From Thalassospira lucentensis (GTDB lineage Bacteria; Pseudomonadota; Alphaproteobacteria; Rhodospirillales; Thalassospiraceae): a stretch of DNA of 64,000 bases. The notes beneath the pieces were generated by a model, which saw only the letters and a program-made list of their open reading frames with translations, searched no databases and was not told where the DNA came from. Made by a program: the position numbers and the translations under genes. Below are positions 35,678 to 46,149 of the stretch, piece by piece (positions within the stretch are counted from its first letter, which is position 1; each line of letters begins with the position of its first letter). The stretch lies in the NCBI RefSeq assembly GCF_032921865.1, contig NZ_CP136684.1:3073001-3137000 (forward strand). Reading direction: 5' to 3'.

Positions 35678-36583
35678 ATGAAGATCGCAATGCTTGCGCG
35701 CAATCCTAATCTGTACTCCCACAAACGGCTGGTCGAGGCGGCCGAAAGTCGCGGGCACGAAATTGATGTGATCAATACGCTGCGCGTCACGATGAACATC
35801 ACCTCCCTTAAACCCGAAGTCTATTACGGCGGCCAGAAACTGAGCGGCTATGACGCGGTGATTCCGCGTATCGGTGTTTCGGTAACGTTTTTCGGGCTGG
35901 CGGTGTTGCGCCAGTTTGAAATGATGGGCGTTTATCCGTTAAACGAATCCGTCGCGATTGGCCGGTCGCGCGACAAGCTGCGCTCCCTGCAGATCCTCTC
36001 GCGGCGCGGTGTCGGCCTGCCGGTCACGGCCTTTGCCCATGATCCGAAAAAAACCGACGAGGTGCTTTCCATCGTTGGCGGTGCGCCGGTGGTGATCAAG
36101 CTTCTCGAAGGTACCCAGGGCATTGGCGTGGTTCTTGGCGAAACCGAAAAATCCGCCAAATCCGTGATCGAGGCCTTCCGTGGTGCGAATGTTGATATCA
36201 TGGTGCAGGAATTCATCAAGGAAGCGGGCAATACCGATATTCGCTGCTTTGTGATTGGTGGCAAGGTCGTTGCCAGCATGGAACGCAAGGGGGCCGAGGG
36301 CGATTTCCGGTCCAACATTCATCGCGGCGGTTCGGCGCGGTCCGTGCGTATTACTCCGCAGGAACGCGCAACAGCAGTTGAAGCCGCCAAGGCGATGGGG
36401 CTAAATGTCTGTGGTGTCGATATTCTTCGCTCCAACCACGGTCCGGTGGTGATGGAAGTCAATTCATCACCCGGTCTGGAAGGCATCGAAGGCGCAACCG
36501 GCAAGGACATTGCCGGGATGATTATCGATTTCATGGAAAAGGATTACCGCCCCGGAAAGGTGCGGACCAAAGGCAAGGGATAA
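35678..36583 (+). CDS. rimK: RimK-type alpha-L-glutamate ligase (ribosomal protein S6 modification)
   Basis: A 301-residue ATP-grasp ligase. [28 protein letters not shown] starts the N-terminal domain, and the ATP-grasp core includes [17 protein letters not shown] (about 127-143) and [17 protein letters not shown] (about 261-277, metal-binding E and N). RimK adds glutamates to the C-terminus of ribosomal protein S6. It has GGGAG 8 bases before the ATG and is flanked by a RimB-like protease and an M14-type hydrolase, so the cluster may write and erase glutamate tails. Confidence 0.94.
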   Translation: MKIAMLARNPNLYSHKRLVEAAESRGHEIDVINTLRVTMNITSLKPEVYYGGQKLSGYDAVIPRIGVSVTFFGLAVLRQFEMMGVYPLNESVAIGRSRDKLRSLQILSRRGVGLPVTAFAHDPKKTDEVLSIVGGAPVVIKLLEGTQGIGVVLGETEKSAKSVIEAFRGANVDIMVQEFIKEAGNTDIRCFVIGGKVVASMERKGAEGDFRSNIHRGGSARSVRITPQERATAVEAAKAMGLNVCGVDILRSNHGPVVMEVNSSPGLEGIEGATGKDIAGMIIDFMEKDYRPGKVRTKGKG

Positions 36584-36586
36584 ACT

Positions 36587-37675
36587 GTGAACGAGATCGG
36601 GAAAAAAGTATCCAAAGCCAAATCGGCAAAGGTAGCCAGAACCCCGGACTTCGAGATTGGCGGCAAAAAAGTCCCCGCCGGGACCCGCCAGATCGTTGAT
36701 ATTCCGATCTCGCTTTTATCCAATCACACGCCGGTCAATCTGACGGTCAATGTGGTGCATGGCAAACGGCCTGGTCCGGTCCTGTTCGTCAGTGGTGCCG
36801 TGCATGGCGATGAAATCGTCGGGGTGGAGGTCATCCGCCGCGTTTTGAAATCGCCCGCCCTTCGCGGCATGCATGGAACCTTGCTGGCGGTGCCGGTGGT
36901 CAATGCGTTCGGCTTTTTGAACCATACGCGCTATCTGCCTGACCGCCGTGATCTTAACCGGTGTTTCCCCGGTCATTCGGCGGGGTCGCTTGCCGCACAG
37001 CTTGCCCATCTTTTCCTGACCGAGATTGTCGAGAAATCCGACTTCGGCATTGATCTTCATTCGGCAGCCGTGAACCGCGTGAACCTGCCCCAGATCAGGG
37101 TCAATGACGATGATCAAGACATTATGGCCTATGCCGAGGCTTTTGGTGCGCCGATCATCCTGACCAGCCCGCTTCGCGAAGGATCGCTGCGCCAGGCTGG
37201 CAAAGAGGCCGAAGTACCGATCCTGCTCTATGAGGCGGGCGAGGGGCTCCGATTTGATGAAATGTCGATCCGGGCCGGTGTTTCGGGGGTTTTGCGCGTG
37301 ATGCGCAAACTTGGCATGACATCGGGCCGCTCCATCCGCGATCCGAAAGTCGCCCCCTTCAAATCATCCAGCAGCCATTGGCTGCGCGCACCTGTCGGCG
37401 GGATTTTGCGGACGTTCAAGATCGCGGGCGAGTTTGTCCACGAGGGCGACGTGGTCGCAGCCGTTTCCGACCCGTTCGGTCTTCGCGATGCCGAGGTGGT
37501 GGCGAAACATGCCGGGCTGATCATCGGGCGGACCAATCTGCCCATCGTCAATCAGGGCGATGCGCTTTTCCATGTGGCGGCGATCAAACGGTCATCCGAA
37601 TTGCAGGAACGCATGGATGCCATCGAAACCCATCTGCAATCCGATCCGTTGCTTGACGAGGATGAGATCATCTGA
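36587..37675 (+). CDS. Succinylglutamate desuccinylase/aspartoacylase-family zinc hydrolase
   Basis: A 362-residue M14-like metallohydrolase starting at GTG 36587, three bases after the rimK stop. Zinc ligands are in SGAVHGDEIVGVEVIRR (H and E about residues 69-72) and FGIDLHSAAVNR (H about 147); RDLNRCFPG (about 125-133) binds the substrate carboxylate. The C-terminal third has a biotin-lipoyl-like barrel common in this subgroup. Its coupling to rimK suggests action on glutamylated protein, for example as a tail-removing carboxypeptidase. That is inference; the name only reflects the family. Confidence 0.88.
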   Translation: MNEIGKKVSKAKSAKVARTPDFEIGGKKVPAGTRQIVDIPISLLSNHTPVNLTVNVVHGKRPGPVLFVSGAVHGDEIVGVEVIRRVLKSPALRGMHGTLLAVPVVNAFGFLNHTRYLPDRRDLNRCFPGHSAGSLAAQLAHLFLTEIVEKSDFGIDLHSAAVNRVNLPQIRVNDDDQDIMAYAEAFGAPIILTSPLREGSLRQAGKEAEVPILLYEAGEGLRFDEMSIRAGVSGVLRVMRKLGMTSGRSIRDPKVAPFKSSSSHWLRAPVGGILRTFKIAGEFVHEGDVVAAVSDPFGLRDAEVVAKHAGLIIGRTNLPIVNQGDALFHVAAIKRSSELQERMDAIETHLQSDPLLDEDEII

Positions 37676-37764
37676 GGCGGCGGGTTTTCCGTGCTTTTTA
37701 CGCATGATAGCTGCCATATCGAAGCTACTGGCGGATCACGCCCGGCAATGTTATAGCAAGGTTT

Positions 37765-38934
37765 ATGGAACCAATTACAAATACAGAAGAACTGCGCGCG
37801 TTGTGCGAAAAGCTCCGGCAGTTCGAATATGTCACGGTCGATACCGAGTTCATGCGCGATTCGACCTATTGGCCGCAGCTTTGCCTTGTGCAGTTGGCAA
37901 GCCCCGAAGCATCCGATAATGGTGCGGCGGTTGATCCGCTGGCCGAGGGCATTGACCTTGCCCCGTTGTTCGACCTGATGCAGGACGAAAGCGTGGTCAA
38001 GGTGTTTCACGCCGCCCGTCAGGATATCGAGATTTTTGTCCATCTCAGCGGCAAGGTCCCGCACCCGGTATTCGATACCCAGGTGGCGGCGATGGTGCTG
38101 GGCTATGGTGATCAGGTCGGCTACGAGACGCTGGTCAACAAGGTGGTGCGCAAGAATATCGATAAATCGATGCGCTTTACCGACTGGTCGCACCGTCCGC
38201 TTTCGACCAAACAGCTTAGTTATGCGCTGTCGGATGTGACGCATCTGCGCGTGATCTATGAAGCCTTCCACGAACGGCTCGAAGCCAATGGTCGTGCCTA
38301 TTGGCTGGCCGAGGAAATGGAACGCCTGACCGATCCGTCGATCTATTCGATTGATCCGAAAGAAGCATGGCTGCGGCTTAAAACCCGCTCCAACAGCCCG
38401 AAATTCCTGGCGGTGGCGCGCGCGCTTGGCGAATGGCGCGAGACCGAGGCACAACGCAAGAACCTGCCGCGTAACCGCGTTCTGCGTGATGACACGCTGC
38501 TTGATATTGCTGCCCGGCAGCCATTGACCGACAAGGATCTCGACAAGACCCGCGGTGTTGGTCGCAATTTCGGCAGCAGCAAACCCGGTCAGGCCATCAT
38601 CGAAGCCATCCAGGCTGCCCTTGATAGCCCGCAGGAAGACTGGCCGCAGCCAAAACTCCGCCCGGACCTTCCCGCCGGGATCGGCCCGACGGTGGAGCTG
38701 CTTAAGGTGCTGCTAAAGCTCTGTTCCGAGGAAAAGGGCGTTGCCCAGCGCCTTGTGGCGTCCAGCGATGATTTGCAGAATATTGCCGCCGATGACAATG
38801 CCGACGTCCCGGCAATGCATGGCTGGCGGCGCGAGCTGTTCGGCCAATATGCCCTGCAACTCAAGCACGGACAGATCGGGCTCAAGCTCAAGAACGGCGA
38901 AGTGGTATTTGTCGAGCTTGAAGCTCAGGACTAA
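37765..38934 (+). CDS. rnd: Ribonuclease D
   Basis: A 389-residue 3'-5' exoribonuclease. The DEDDy active site is visible: VTVDTEFMRDSTYWPQLCLVQ (D and E about 27-29), FHAARQDIEIF (D about 84) and LSYALSDVTHLRVIY (Y and D about 150-156). An HRDC domain follows (about residues 208-285, LAVARALGEWRETEAQ... to TRGVGRN). It trims tRNA and other stable RNA precursors. It has its own promoter region of about 90 bases and ends at a strong bidirectional terminator. Confidence 0.96.
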   Translation: MEPITNTEELRALCEKLRQFEYVTVDTEFMRDSTYWPQLCLVQLASPEASDNGAAVDPLAEGIDLAPLFDLMQDESVVKVFHAARQDIEIFVHLSGKVPHPVFDTQVAAMVLGYGDQVGYETLVNKVVRKNIDKSMRFTDWSHRPLSTKQLSYALSDVTHLRVIYEAFHERLEANGRAYWLAEEMERLTDPSIYSIDPKEAWLRLKTRSNSPKFLAVARALGEWRETEAQRKNLPRNRVLRDDTLLDIAARQPLTDKDLDKTRGVGRNFGSSKPGQAIIEAIQAALDSPQEDWPQPKLRPDLPAGIGPTVELLKVLLKLCSEEKGVAQRLVASSDDLQNIAADDNADVPAMHGWRRELFGQYALQLKHGQIGLKLKNGEVVFVELEAQD

Positions 38935-38960
38935 ATCCCGCGATCCAATCGAAGACATGA

Positions 38961-38988
38961 AAAAACGGGCCAGCTTTGGCCCGTTTTT
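38961..38988. terminator. Bidirectional terminator between rnd and the NmrA-like gene
   Basis: A 12-bp perfect stem (38961-38972 with 38977-38988) with A-run on the left and T-run on the right, placed between two convergent genes. Confidence 0.93.
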
Positions 38989-39018
38989 CGTTTTTGTCCG
39001 TTTTTTGACTGCGGCGGA

Positions 39019-39879
39019 TTATTTCAGCGCCGCTTTCAGGAAATCTGCGGTGCTTTGCGGTGCGCGGCCGACAACCTTGGCGAAATCATCGCTGGTTTGT
39101 TCATAATCGCCATTACGCGTGCCAACATACATGCCGCTTAGCGCCTCGATCAGATGGTCAGGCAGGCCAAAGCTTGCCAGAATGCCGGTATGGACTTCGG
39201 GCGGCAGATCGACATAACGGATATCCTTGCCGGTTGCGTCGGCAATGATGGCGGCGATATCGGCAAAGCCGATCGGCGTGCCCGAAAGGTCATAGGTCTG
39301 ATTGACATGGTCGGCCGGATTGGCAAGCACGGTGGCGGCAGCTTCGGCAAGGTCATTACGCGGAATGTAGCTGACCTTGCCATTGCCGGCAGGGGCACCA
39401 AAATCACCGGTTTCAAGCGCATGCGGAACGCCCGCCATCAGAAGGTCGGTATAGAAGCTGTTGCGAAGCAAGGTGAAGGACAGGCCGCTTGCCTTGATAT
39501 AGCTTTCCGTGTCGGCATGGATGGCGGCATAGGTGAACGGGCTTTCAGGGCGTGCATCGATGAAGCTGGTATAGACGAGATGTCTGACACCGGCGGCCTT
39601 GGCGGCATCAACCGCGGTCCGGTGCTGTTTGATGCGGGTTTCAACATCGGTTTCACCCGAAATGATCAGCGCGATATCAATGCCCTTGAACGCATTGGTC
39701 ATCAGGGCAAGATCATCAAAATCGCCATGGCGGACATCAATGCCTTCGGCGGCCATTTCCTGTGCCTTGGCAATATTGCGCACGCTGGCTGCAATCTGGC
39801 TGGCCGGGACGCGGTCCAGCAGATGTTTGACAACAAGGCTTCCGAGCTGGCCGGTGGCGCCGGTAACGAGGATTTTCAT
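39019..39879 (-). CDS. NmrA-like/atypical SDR NAD(P)-binding protein
   Basis: About 286 residues from the ATG at 39879 (MKILVTGATGQLGS). GATGQLG is the Rossmann dinucleotide loop of the NmrA-like SDRs, which resemble quinone reductase QOR2. HLVYTSFIDARPESPF and YIPRNDLAEAAATVLAN fit the same family. It probably senses or reduces NAD(P)H-linked substrates such as quinones. It is divergent from a LysR regulator that likely controls it. Longer upstream reading frame is not credible because it would run into the LysR gene's start. Confidence 0.9.
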   Translation of the reverse strand: MKILVTGATGQLGSLVVKHLLDRVPASQIAASVRNIAKAQEMAAEGIDVRHGDFDDLALMTNAFKGIDIALIISGETDVETRIKQHRTAVDAAKAAGVRHLVYTSFIDARPESPFTYAAIHADTESYIKASGLSFTLLRNSFYTDLLMAGVPHALETGDFGAPAGNGKVSYIPRNDLAEAAATVLANPADHVNQTYDLSGTPIGFADIAAIIADATGKDIRYVDLPPEVHTGILASFGLPDHLIEALSGMYVGTRNGDYEQTSDDFAKVVGRAPQSTADFLKAALK

Positions 39880-39952
39880 GGTTTCATTTCTCCGGTAATC
39901 GGTGGTGGGCATTGGCCCGTCAATGAAATGAAACTGCACCTGATTTCCCATA

Positions 39953-39967
39953 TGATCAATTCGATCA
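39953..39967. promoter_or_regulatory. Candidate LysR operator
   Basis: TGATC and GATCA flank AATTC in the short divergent gap between the LysR gene and the NmrA-like gene. The T-N13-A symmetric form is close to the usual LysR T-N11-A box. Confidence 0.45.
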
Positions 39968-39985
39968 AGGTGATAGTATTCATGT

Positions 39986-40900
39986 ATGAACATCGATGAA
40001 TTGGACCTTGATTATCGTCTGCTGCGGCTTTTCCTGACGATCTATGACGAGGGATCGGTAACCGCCGCGGCCAATCGCCTTGGTGTCGGGCAACCGACGG
40101 TCAGCCACGGGCTCGACCGGTTGCGCCAGATTGTCGGTGATCCGCTTTTTGTCCGGTCGGGGCGGGGCATTACGCCGACCGCCCATGCCGATGAAATGGC
40201 CGGGCGGGTGCGCATCCTGTTGCAGGATTTGCGCAACCTTGCCCGCGTTGATGCCTTTGATCCGAATGATCCGGCGCAATCAGCCCGCTTTGTGATCGGC
40301 ACCAACGATTACGAGGTGGCGGTAATCATGCCTGAACTGTTTCGCATCATCCGCGGCTATGCCGCCGATATCCGGCTTCGGATTTTGCCGATCCATGGCG
40401 ATACCAACGTGATCGACCGGCTGCGCAGCGGCCAGCTTGATCTGGCGATTGGCCTGCATATGACCGAAAATGTTGGCGATGTCGCGCAGCAGACCCTGTT
40501 TCGTGAACATATGGCCTGCTTTTACGATGCCGATTGCCATGACGTGCCACCCGATACGCTGGACCGGTACTGCAACGTGGCCCATGCGCGTGTGATCATC
40601 GGTAATAACGATCATTCGGCGGTGGACGATGCATTGCACGCCATCGGGCGCAAACGTCGCACGGTTTTGCAGGCATCAACCTTCGCCAGCATCGCAAGCC
40701 TGATCCGCGCAACGGACGTGATCGCATCGCTGCCATCGCGGCTTGAACGCAATGTTATGGCGGGATTTGGCAGTTGCACCTTCCCGCTTGATTTCCCTGA
40801 ATACAGCTTTGCCCAGTCCTGGCATGTGCGCAACGCCGCCAGCGCCCCGCATAAATGGCTGCGGGGCGAGATTTTCAGGGTGACGCGAAAGCTGGTTTAA
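39986..40900 (+). CDS. LysR-family transcriptional regulator
   Basis: A 304-residue regulator. The N-terminal helix-turn-helix is LRLFLTIYDEGSVTAAANRLGVGQPTVSHGLDRLRQIVGDPLFVRSGRG (about 13-61); the C-terminal inducer-binding domain begins near residue 85. It is divergent from the NmrA-like gene with 106 bases between starts, the classic LysR arrangement, and probably activates it in response to an unknown small molecule. Its stop overlaps that of the following convergent gene by 4 bases. Confidence 0.94.
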   Translation: MNIDELDLDYRLLRLFLTIYDEGSVTAAANRLGVGQPTVSHGLDRLRQIVGDPLFVRSGRGITPTAHADEMAGRVRILLQDLRNLARVDAFDPNDPAQSARFVIGTNDYEVAVIMPELFRIIRGYAADIRLRILPIHGDTNVIDRLRSGQLDLAIGLHMTENVGDVAQQTLFREHMACFYDADCHDVPPDTLDRYCNVAHARVIIGNNDHSAVDDALHAIGRKRRTVLQASTFASIASLIRATDVIASLPSRLERNVMAGFGSCTFPLDFPEYSFAQSWHVRNAASAPHKWLRGEIFRVTRKLV

Positions 40901-42141
40901 GGTCCTGTTGCACCGCTAATCCGGATGCCGCCAACCCATCGTTCCCCGGTGTAAAACGCCATGAAATTCCGGGTGCCGGAAAGGACTTCGTTGCCGGTTT
41001 CAGAAAGCGACAGGGTGCGGTCCGGCCAGGGCGTCTGGCTCGGGTCTTCGGGATAGGTGAAAAGCGGCATTTTCGCCCGGCTCATATCAACAAGCACATC
41101 CCAAAACATCAAATCGCCCAGAAACGGCAGCGGGTCATAACTTCGCATCAGGTGGCCAAAGATTTTGCCCGCCGTGATCGGCCCATGATCCCGGATGATT
41201 TGCAGCGTCAGTTTCTGCGTCAGGCCAAGACCGTTTTCGGGATCAGGCAATTCACGCAGATGCCGATCAAGGGCCGCGATCATGCAGGGGATTGGCGATT
41301 GGCCGTTATCGATGATGGCGCGCAGCGCATCGGGGTTTGAGGCACGGATCGCGGGCCAGACCGCTTGACCGAATGTCAGCATGTCATCCGAAACCGGCGC
41401 ACGGGCATTGTCCCAGCACCAGATCAGCAGTTCGGGCGAAAGCTGACCAAGGCCGATGAAACGCTCAACCCCCGGCACCCGATCCACACAAATCAGGTCA
41501 AGCCTGGTTTGCGGGCGGAGTGTGGCGATGAAATCAAGCAGGAAGGCCAGTATAAGCTGATCGTAGCTGTCATGTTCAAACCACAGCACGACATGATCAT
41601 AATCGCCCAATGTCGCCAGCCCGGCATATTCGCGTTGCAGACGGGATAGCGCATCGGGAAAATCGATGCGATAGGACGATGCGATAAAGCGTACCCGCGT
41701 TTCGATAAAGTCGGGCAGGGGCACATCGGGCACCGGTCCCTGACAGAACGGATCGGAAAACTCCATAAAGGCACCAGCAAAACCGGCCAGTTCAAGGCCA
41801 TGTCTGATGTCCGAGCCACAACGCAGATGCAGGGTTTGCGGGGTATCAAGTATTGGCAGATGCCCCGATGCAATCTGGCGCTGATGTTCGGTAATTCGGT
41901 CGATATGGGATTTCAGTTTCGGCCAGCTGGCAAAGCCGTTTTCGCGCGCGATGACAAGCTGGCTATCGGCCAGTTGCAGATCATCAATGCTTTTGCCGGG
42001 CAGGTGGGCCGCAATCCGGGTTTGGGCATCGGCCTGCTGGCTTCGGGCGGATTTCAGCAGTTCCTTGGCGCGCTTGCGCTGCTGTTCAAGGTTAAGACGG
42101 CCGTCAAATATTCCGGATTTCGATGTGCGCGAAGCAGACAT
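40897..42141 (-). CDS. DUF1835-domain protein with helical N-terminal region
   Basis: A 414-residue protein. The DUF1835 domain is about residues 100-240: LHLRCGSDIRHGLELAGFAGAFMEFSDPFCQGP, then DYDHVVLWFEHDSYDQLIL. A C-terminal region (about 290-414) is typical of the DUF3658-like partner domain. An N-terminal ~75 residues is a charged helical segment ending in FASWPKLKSHI. The function is unknown; the fold has been compared to nucleotide-sugar or phosphotransfer enzymes, which I cannot confirm. It converges on the LysR gene with a 4-base overlap of stops. Confidence 0.82.
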   Translation of the reverse strand: MSASRTSKSGIFDGRLNLEQQRKRAKELLKSARSQQADAQTRIAAHLPGKSIDDLQLADSQLVIARENGFASWPKLKSHIDRITEHQRQIASGHLPILDTPQTLHLRCGSDIRHGLELAGFAGAFMEFSDPFCQGPVPDVPLPDFIETRVRFIASSYRIDFPDALSRLQREYAGLATLGDYDHVVLWFEHDSYDQLILAFLLDFIATLRPQTRLDLICVDRVPGVERFIGLGQLSPELLIWCWDNARAPVSDDMLTFGQAVWPAIRASNPDALRAIIDNGQSPIPCMIAALDRHLRELPDPENGLGLTQKLTLQIIRDHGPITAGKIFGHLMRSYDPLPFLGDLMFWDVLVDMSRAKMPLFTYPEDPSQTPWPDRTLSLSETGNEVLSGTRNFMAFYTGERWVGGIRISGATGP

Positions 42142-42277
42142 ACGATTCCCCTGTGCTTAAGCCTGTGTCCGCCAGACAGGCAAGGAAACCGTGTGGTTCA
42201 TATGTCATCTAAGACCGGGCGCAGCCCTTTCCGCGGACGGGGTGCTTCGGGAAGCAGCCCCAGCATAGCATGCCTGG

Positions 42278-43774
42278 TCAGGGTTGGGGAAGCTGATCGA
42301 CGATGACGACCTGGCTTTCGCAATCCATCAGTTTGGCAAGTTTTGATAAACGCTGTTCGACGACTTCACCGTTGAGTGCCGCGAAGTCCCTGTGCATCTG
42401 AAGTGTAAGCGTCTTGTCTTCATGAACAAGCGCCGTACCGGGAAGGATGCCTTCAACACCCCCCGAAAGGGTATGGCCAAGGCGGATGGCGTGACCGTAA
42501 AGGCGACCGATATTACGCGTATCATCGTCAAGCAGCCGGTCACTGGATTCGTCACCCTTGAAATTGCCGGTATAGCGCGACCCGATGGTATAGGCGAGGA
42601 ACACCCGGTCATGATGGTTCAGATCAAGATAGGGGTGATGCAGGATGCGGTTATAGCTCTGGATCGCCCGGTAATCGGGATGTTCGTTCCAGCCGACATC
42701 GCCGATGATACAGGCAGCAAGGCGCAACCGGCCCAGATTCCCCGGCTGTTCGCGGAAGATCGGTGCCGACCAGCGATAAAGTTCCTCGCCATGCTGATGG
42801 AAACGTTCGCCGTCTTCGGCAAAGCTGAGACAGGCATCAAGCAACGGATCGCGTTCGCGCAATTCGTCGGGCAGGGCTTCATACATCCAGCCTTCGCGCA
42901 GGCCATGGCTGGAAAAGACGACTTCCTTGGCCTGCATGCGTTCAAGCAGCATGTTCATGACAAGGCCCGCATGCGGCAGGCTATCAATGCGGCGTTTGGA
43001 AACACCACCAACCTTGTCAAGCGACACACGGCTTTGCTGGGATATGATATGCGTCAGTTCCGCGATTTCGGCACGTGGCATGGTCAGATTATGCACGACC
43101 GAAATCGGATAGTTTTCCTGCGCGATATAAAGCTTGGCAATCGAACGCCACGAACCGCCAACCGCAATCAGCGGTTTGCCCGCACCTTCATGCAGCCAGT
43201 CGACCGTATCAAGATGAGTTTTGACCTCTGCCTCAAGCCGGGTACGGTCGGCGCCGAATACCGCATGCAGGCGCATGGCGCCCAAGGGGACGCTGACGCT
43301 TTTTTTGATCTCGCCTTCCTCAAGCAACACCAGTTCAAGCGACCCGCCACCGATATCACCCATGATGCCGGTGGCACGGCGATCACCGGAAATAATGCCA
43401 AAGGCCGAAAGACGGGCTTCTTCAAGCCCGTCAATCACCTTGACGTTCAAACCGGTTTCCGCATGCACGCGATCACAAAATGCCTGCCCGTCGCTGGCCG
43501 CACGGACCGCAGCGGTGGCAAGGATATCGACACGTGTGACCTTCATCGCACGCAACAGCCGGGCGAACCGCCGCAGGGCAGCGGTTGCCATTTCAACGCC
43601 TTCGGGGTTCAGCCGTCCGGTATTTTCCGGATCACGGCCAAGGCCGCACATCACCTTTTCGTTGAAAATCGGGGCCGGTGCGCGTGTCATGCCATCAAAC
43701 ACAACAAGACGCACCGAGTTCGAGCCAACATCAATGATGGCAATACGGTTGGAAACCCTTTGGTCAGTCAGCAT
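42278..43774 (-). CDS. ppx: Exopolyphosphatase / Ppx-GppA phosphatase
   Basis: A 498-residue ASKHA-fold enzyme. Two phosphate-binding loops are visible: IAIIDVGSNSVRLVVFD (about 11-27) and GDIGGGSLELVLLEEG (about 140-155). A C-terminal HD-like domain includes CIIGDVGWNEHPDYRAIQSYNRILHHPYLDLNHHDR. It shortens polyphosphate and may also hydrolyse pppGpp. It is encoded just after ppk on the same strand with a gap of about 33 bases, so synthesis and breakdown of polyphosphate are co-expressed. Confidence 0.95.
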   Translation of the reverse strand: MLTDQRVSNRIAIIDVGSNSVRLVVFDGMTRAPAPIFNEKVMCGLGRDPENTGRLNPEGVEMATAALRRFARLLRAMKVTRVDILATAAVRAASDGQAFCDRVHAETGLNVKVIDGLEEARLSAFGIISGDRRATGIMGDIGGGSLELVLLEEGEIKKSVSVPLGAMRLHAVFGADRTRLEAEVKTHLDTVDWLHEGAGKPLIAVGGSWRSIAKLYIAQENYPISVVHNLTMPRAEIAELTHIISQQSRVSLDKVGGVSKRRIDSLPHAGLVMNMLLERMQAKEVVFSSHGLREGWMYEALPDELRERDPLLDACLSFAEDGERFHQHGEELYRWSAPIFREQPGNLGRLRLAACIIGDVGWNEHPDYRAIQSYNRILHHPYLDLNHHDRVFLAYTIGSRYTGNFKGDESSDRLLDDDTRNIGRLYGHAIRLGHTLSGGVEGILPGTALVHEDKTLTLQMHRDFAALNGEVVEQRLSKLAKLMDCESQVVIVDQLPQP

Positions 43775-43807
43775 GCGGTTGGTTGAACCTGTCTAGGTAT
43801 GCACTCG

Positions 43808-45955
43808 TTAATCATCAAGCTGCAGCACGGGAACATTCGGATCTTCCTCGCTAAGCGCGCTGCCACGGCCTGAAAGTGACGGGTTGGTCATGAAATACTG
43901 ATGAGAGGAGAATGAATTTTCGTCTGCTTCGCACCGCTCATATGACCCGTCGGGCTGCAGGTACCAAGCCTGCGCCGTATCTTTCAGATTTGCAATCATG
44001 ATCTGTTCGACAATCTGGCGTTGGCAAGTGGGGTTTTCCACCGGAACCAGCGTTTCGACACGACGGTTAAGGTTGCGCGGCATCCAGTCGGCGGATGAAA
44101 TAAACGCCTTGGCCTTGCGCGATGGCAGTTTCGCGCCGTTTGCAAAGACGACAATGCGCGAATGTTCAAGGAACCGACCGACAATGGATTTGACGCGAAT
44201 ATTTTCTGACAAGCCCGGCACACCCGGCCGCAAACAGCAAATGCCGCGCACCACCAGTTCGATATGTACCCCGGCCTGGCTGGCGCGATAAAGCGCATCA
44301 ATCACCACCGGATCGACAAGGCTGTTCATCTTGGCCCAGATGCCCGACGGTTTGCCCGCCTGACAGTTTTGGATTTCCTGATCGATATGGGTCAGAAGGG
44401 TCGGGCGCAATGTATGCGGTGCAATGGCGATTTTCTCAAGCGAGCGCGGGGTGGCATAGCCGGTCATGAAATTAAAGATACTGGCCGCGTCACGCCCCAA
44501 TGCCGGATCGCACGAGAAGAACGAAATATCGGTATAGAATTTCGCGGTGATCGGGTGATAGTTGCCGGTCCCGAAATGCACATAGGTCCGAAGCCCGTGG
44601 CTTTCGCGCCGAACCACCAGCGACACCTTGGCATGCGTTTTCCAGTCAAGGAAACCATAAACCACCTGACAACCGGCACGCTCAAGGTCCGCCGCCCAGC
44701 GCAGGTTGGCTTCCTCGTCAAAACGTGCCTTAAGCTCCACCATGGCCGTAACCGATTTGCCGGCCTCGGCGGCGGCAATCAGGGCCTTCACAATCGGGCT
44801 GTTTTCCGATGTGCGATAAAGGGTCTGTTTGATCGTGACAACATCGGGGTCACGTGCGGCCTGCAACAGGAACTGCACAACGACGTCGAAATCTTCGAAC
44901 GGGTGATGAACGACGATGTCCTTTTTGCCAATCGCGGCAAAACAATCACCGCCAAAGTCGCGCACCCGTTCGGGATAACGCGCGCCGTATGGCGGGAACA
45001 GCAGATCATGATGCAGATCGGAATCGATCAGTTGTTTGACGTCAACAACCCCCAGAAGACCATCAACCTTGACGACTTCCTCAGGTGCGACTGAAAGTTC
45101 ATCGACCACGAAATCCAGAAGGTCTTCGGGCATCTTGGCATTGACTTTAAGCCGGATGATGCTGCCGCGGCGACGGCGTTTCAGCGCGGTTTTGAAAACG
45201 CGCACCAGATCTTCGGCTTCTTCTTCAATTTCAACGTCCGAGTCACGGATGACACGGAACAGGCCATGTTCGATCATGTCGAAACCGGGGAACAGCTTAT
45301 CCAGATAAAGCACAATCGCCTGTTCCAGCGGAAGGTAGCGTTCGGTGCGGCCCGGCAGGCGCAGGAAACGGCCGATCTTCGGCGGCACCGGGATCAGGCC
45401 GCGCATATTGTGACCATCCGCCGGGTCAAACAGCTGCATGACAATCGCAAAGCCAAGGTTCGGAATGAACGGGAAAGGATGCGACGGATCAATGGCAAGC
45501 GGTGTCAGGGTCGGGAAGATTTCGCGCATGAAATAGCCATCAAGCCATTTGCGGTCCGTCTGCGTCAGATCTTCCGGCCCGATCACGGAAATGCCGTGCT
45601 TTTCCATCTCGGTGCTAAGCTGCTGCCAGATGCGCTGCTGATCCTGCATCAACTGGTTGGCGTCGTATGTAATCGCACGAAGCTGCTCGGACGGGCTCAT
45701 GCCATCCTGGCTGACCTTGGTCATGCCCGCGCGCAACTGCCCGACCAGACCGGCAACGCGAACCATGTAAAATTCGTCAAGGTTGCTGGCGGAAATCGAC
45801 AGGAACCGTACACGTTCAAGCAACGGATGACGCTGATTTTGGGCCTCTTCAAGGACGCGACCGTTAAAGGCCAGCCACGAAAGTTCGCGGTTTATAAAGC
45901 GCTTGTCCGAATCAAGTGTGATTGCGCTTGATTGAATAACGGCGGCGTGGGTCAC
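43808..45955 (-). CDS. ppk: Polyphosphate kinase 1
   Basis: About 715 residues from a GTG at 45955, chosen because AGGAGG lies 6 bases upstream; a longer frame reaches 46051 but its extra residues look non-coding. The PPK1 layout is complete: [19 protein letters not shown] at the start, then the kinase core with [20 protein letters not shown], where the histidine is the phosphorylated residue. Arg-rich [13 protein letters not shown] and [12 protein letters not shown] are also typical. It makes polyphosphate reversibly from ATP. It is first in an operon with ppx. Confidence 0.96.
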   Translation of the reverse strand: MTHAAVIQSSAITLDSDKRFINRELSWLAFNGRVLEEAQNQRHPLLERVRFLSISASNLDEFYMVRVAGLVGQLRAGMTKVSQDGMSPSEQLRAITYDANQLMQDQQRIWQQLSTEMEKHGISVIGPEDLTQTDRKWLDGYFMREIFPTLTPLAIDPSHPFPFIPNLGFAIVMQLFDPADGHNMRGLIPVPPKIGRFLRLPGRTERYLPLEQAIVLYLDKLFPGFDMIEHGLFRVIRDSDVEIEEEAEDLVRVFKTALKRRRRGSIIRLKVNAKMPEDLLDFVVDELSVAPEEVVKVDGLLGVVDVKQLIDSDLHHDLLFPPYGARYPERVRDFGGDCFAAIGKKDIVVHHPFEDFDVVVQFLLQAARDPDVVTIKQTLYRTSENSPIVKALIAAAEAGKSVTAMVELKARFDEEANLRWAADLERAGCQVVYGFLDWKTHAKVSLVVRRESHGLRTYVHFGTGNYHPITAKFYTDISFFSCDPALGRDAASIFNFMTGYATPRSLEKIAIAPHTLRPTLLTHIDQEIQNCQAGKPSGIWAKMNSLVDPVVIDALYRASQAGVHIELVVRGICCLRPGVPGLSENIRVKSIVGRFLEHSRIVVFANGAKLPSRKAKAFISSADWMPRNLNRRVETLVPVENPTCQRQIVEQIMIANLKDTAQAWYLQPDGSYERCEADENSFSSHQYFMTNPSLSGRGSALSEEDPNVPVLQLDD

Positions 45956-46149
45956 GCTATGCCTCCTGCGAAAGTGGGTTTGTGTCCTTGAAATAAGGCG
46001 ACAGGCCCCGGTTGCGATTGGAGTATAGGATAACTGCTTGTCGGGGTGCAATTTTCTTAAATTTTTAAGTCAGTTTTTATGATGGCTTCACAGCGCCCTA
46101 TGTGACATGCAAAAGTCTGCCTTTCGCGAGATTACCGGATACCGATTTT

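Noticed and set aside
42392..43786. A 464-codon open frame on the plus strand opposite ppx
   Set aside because: Antisense shadow of ppx; basic, low-complexity translation with no recognisable motif.
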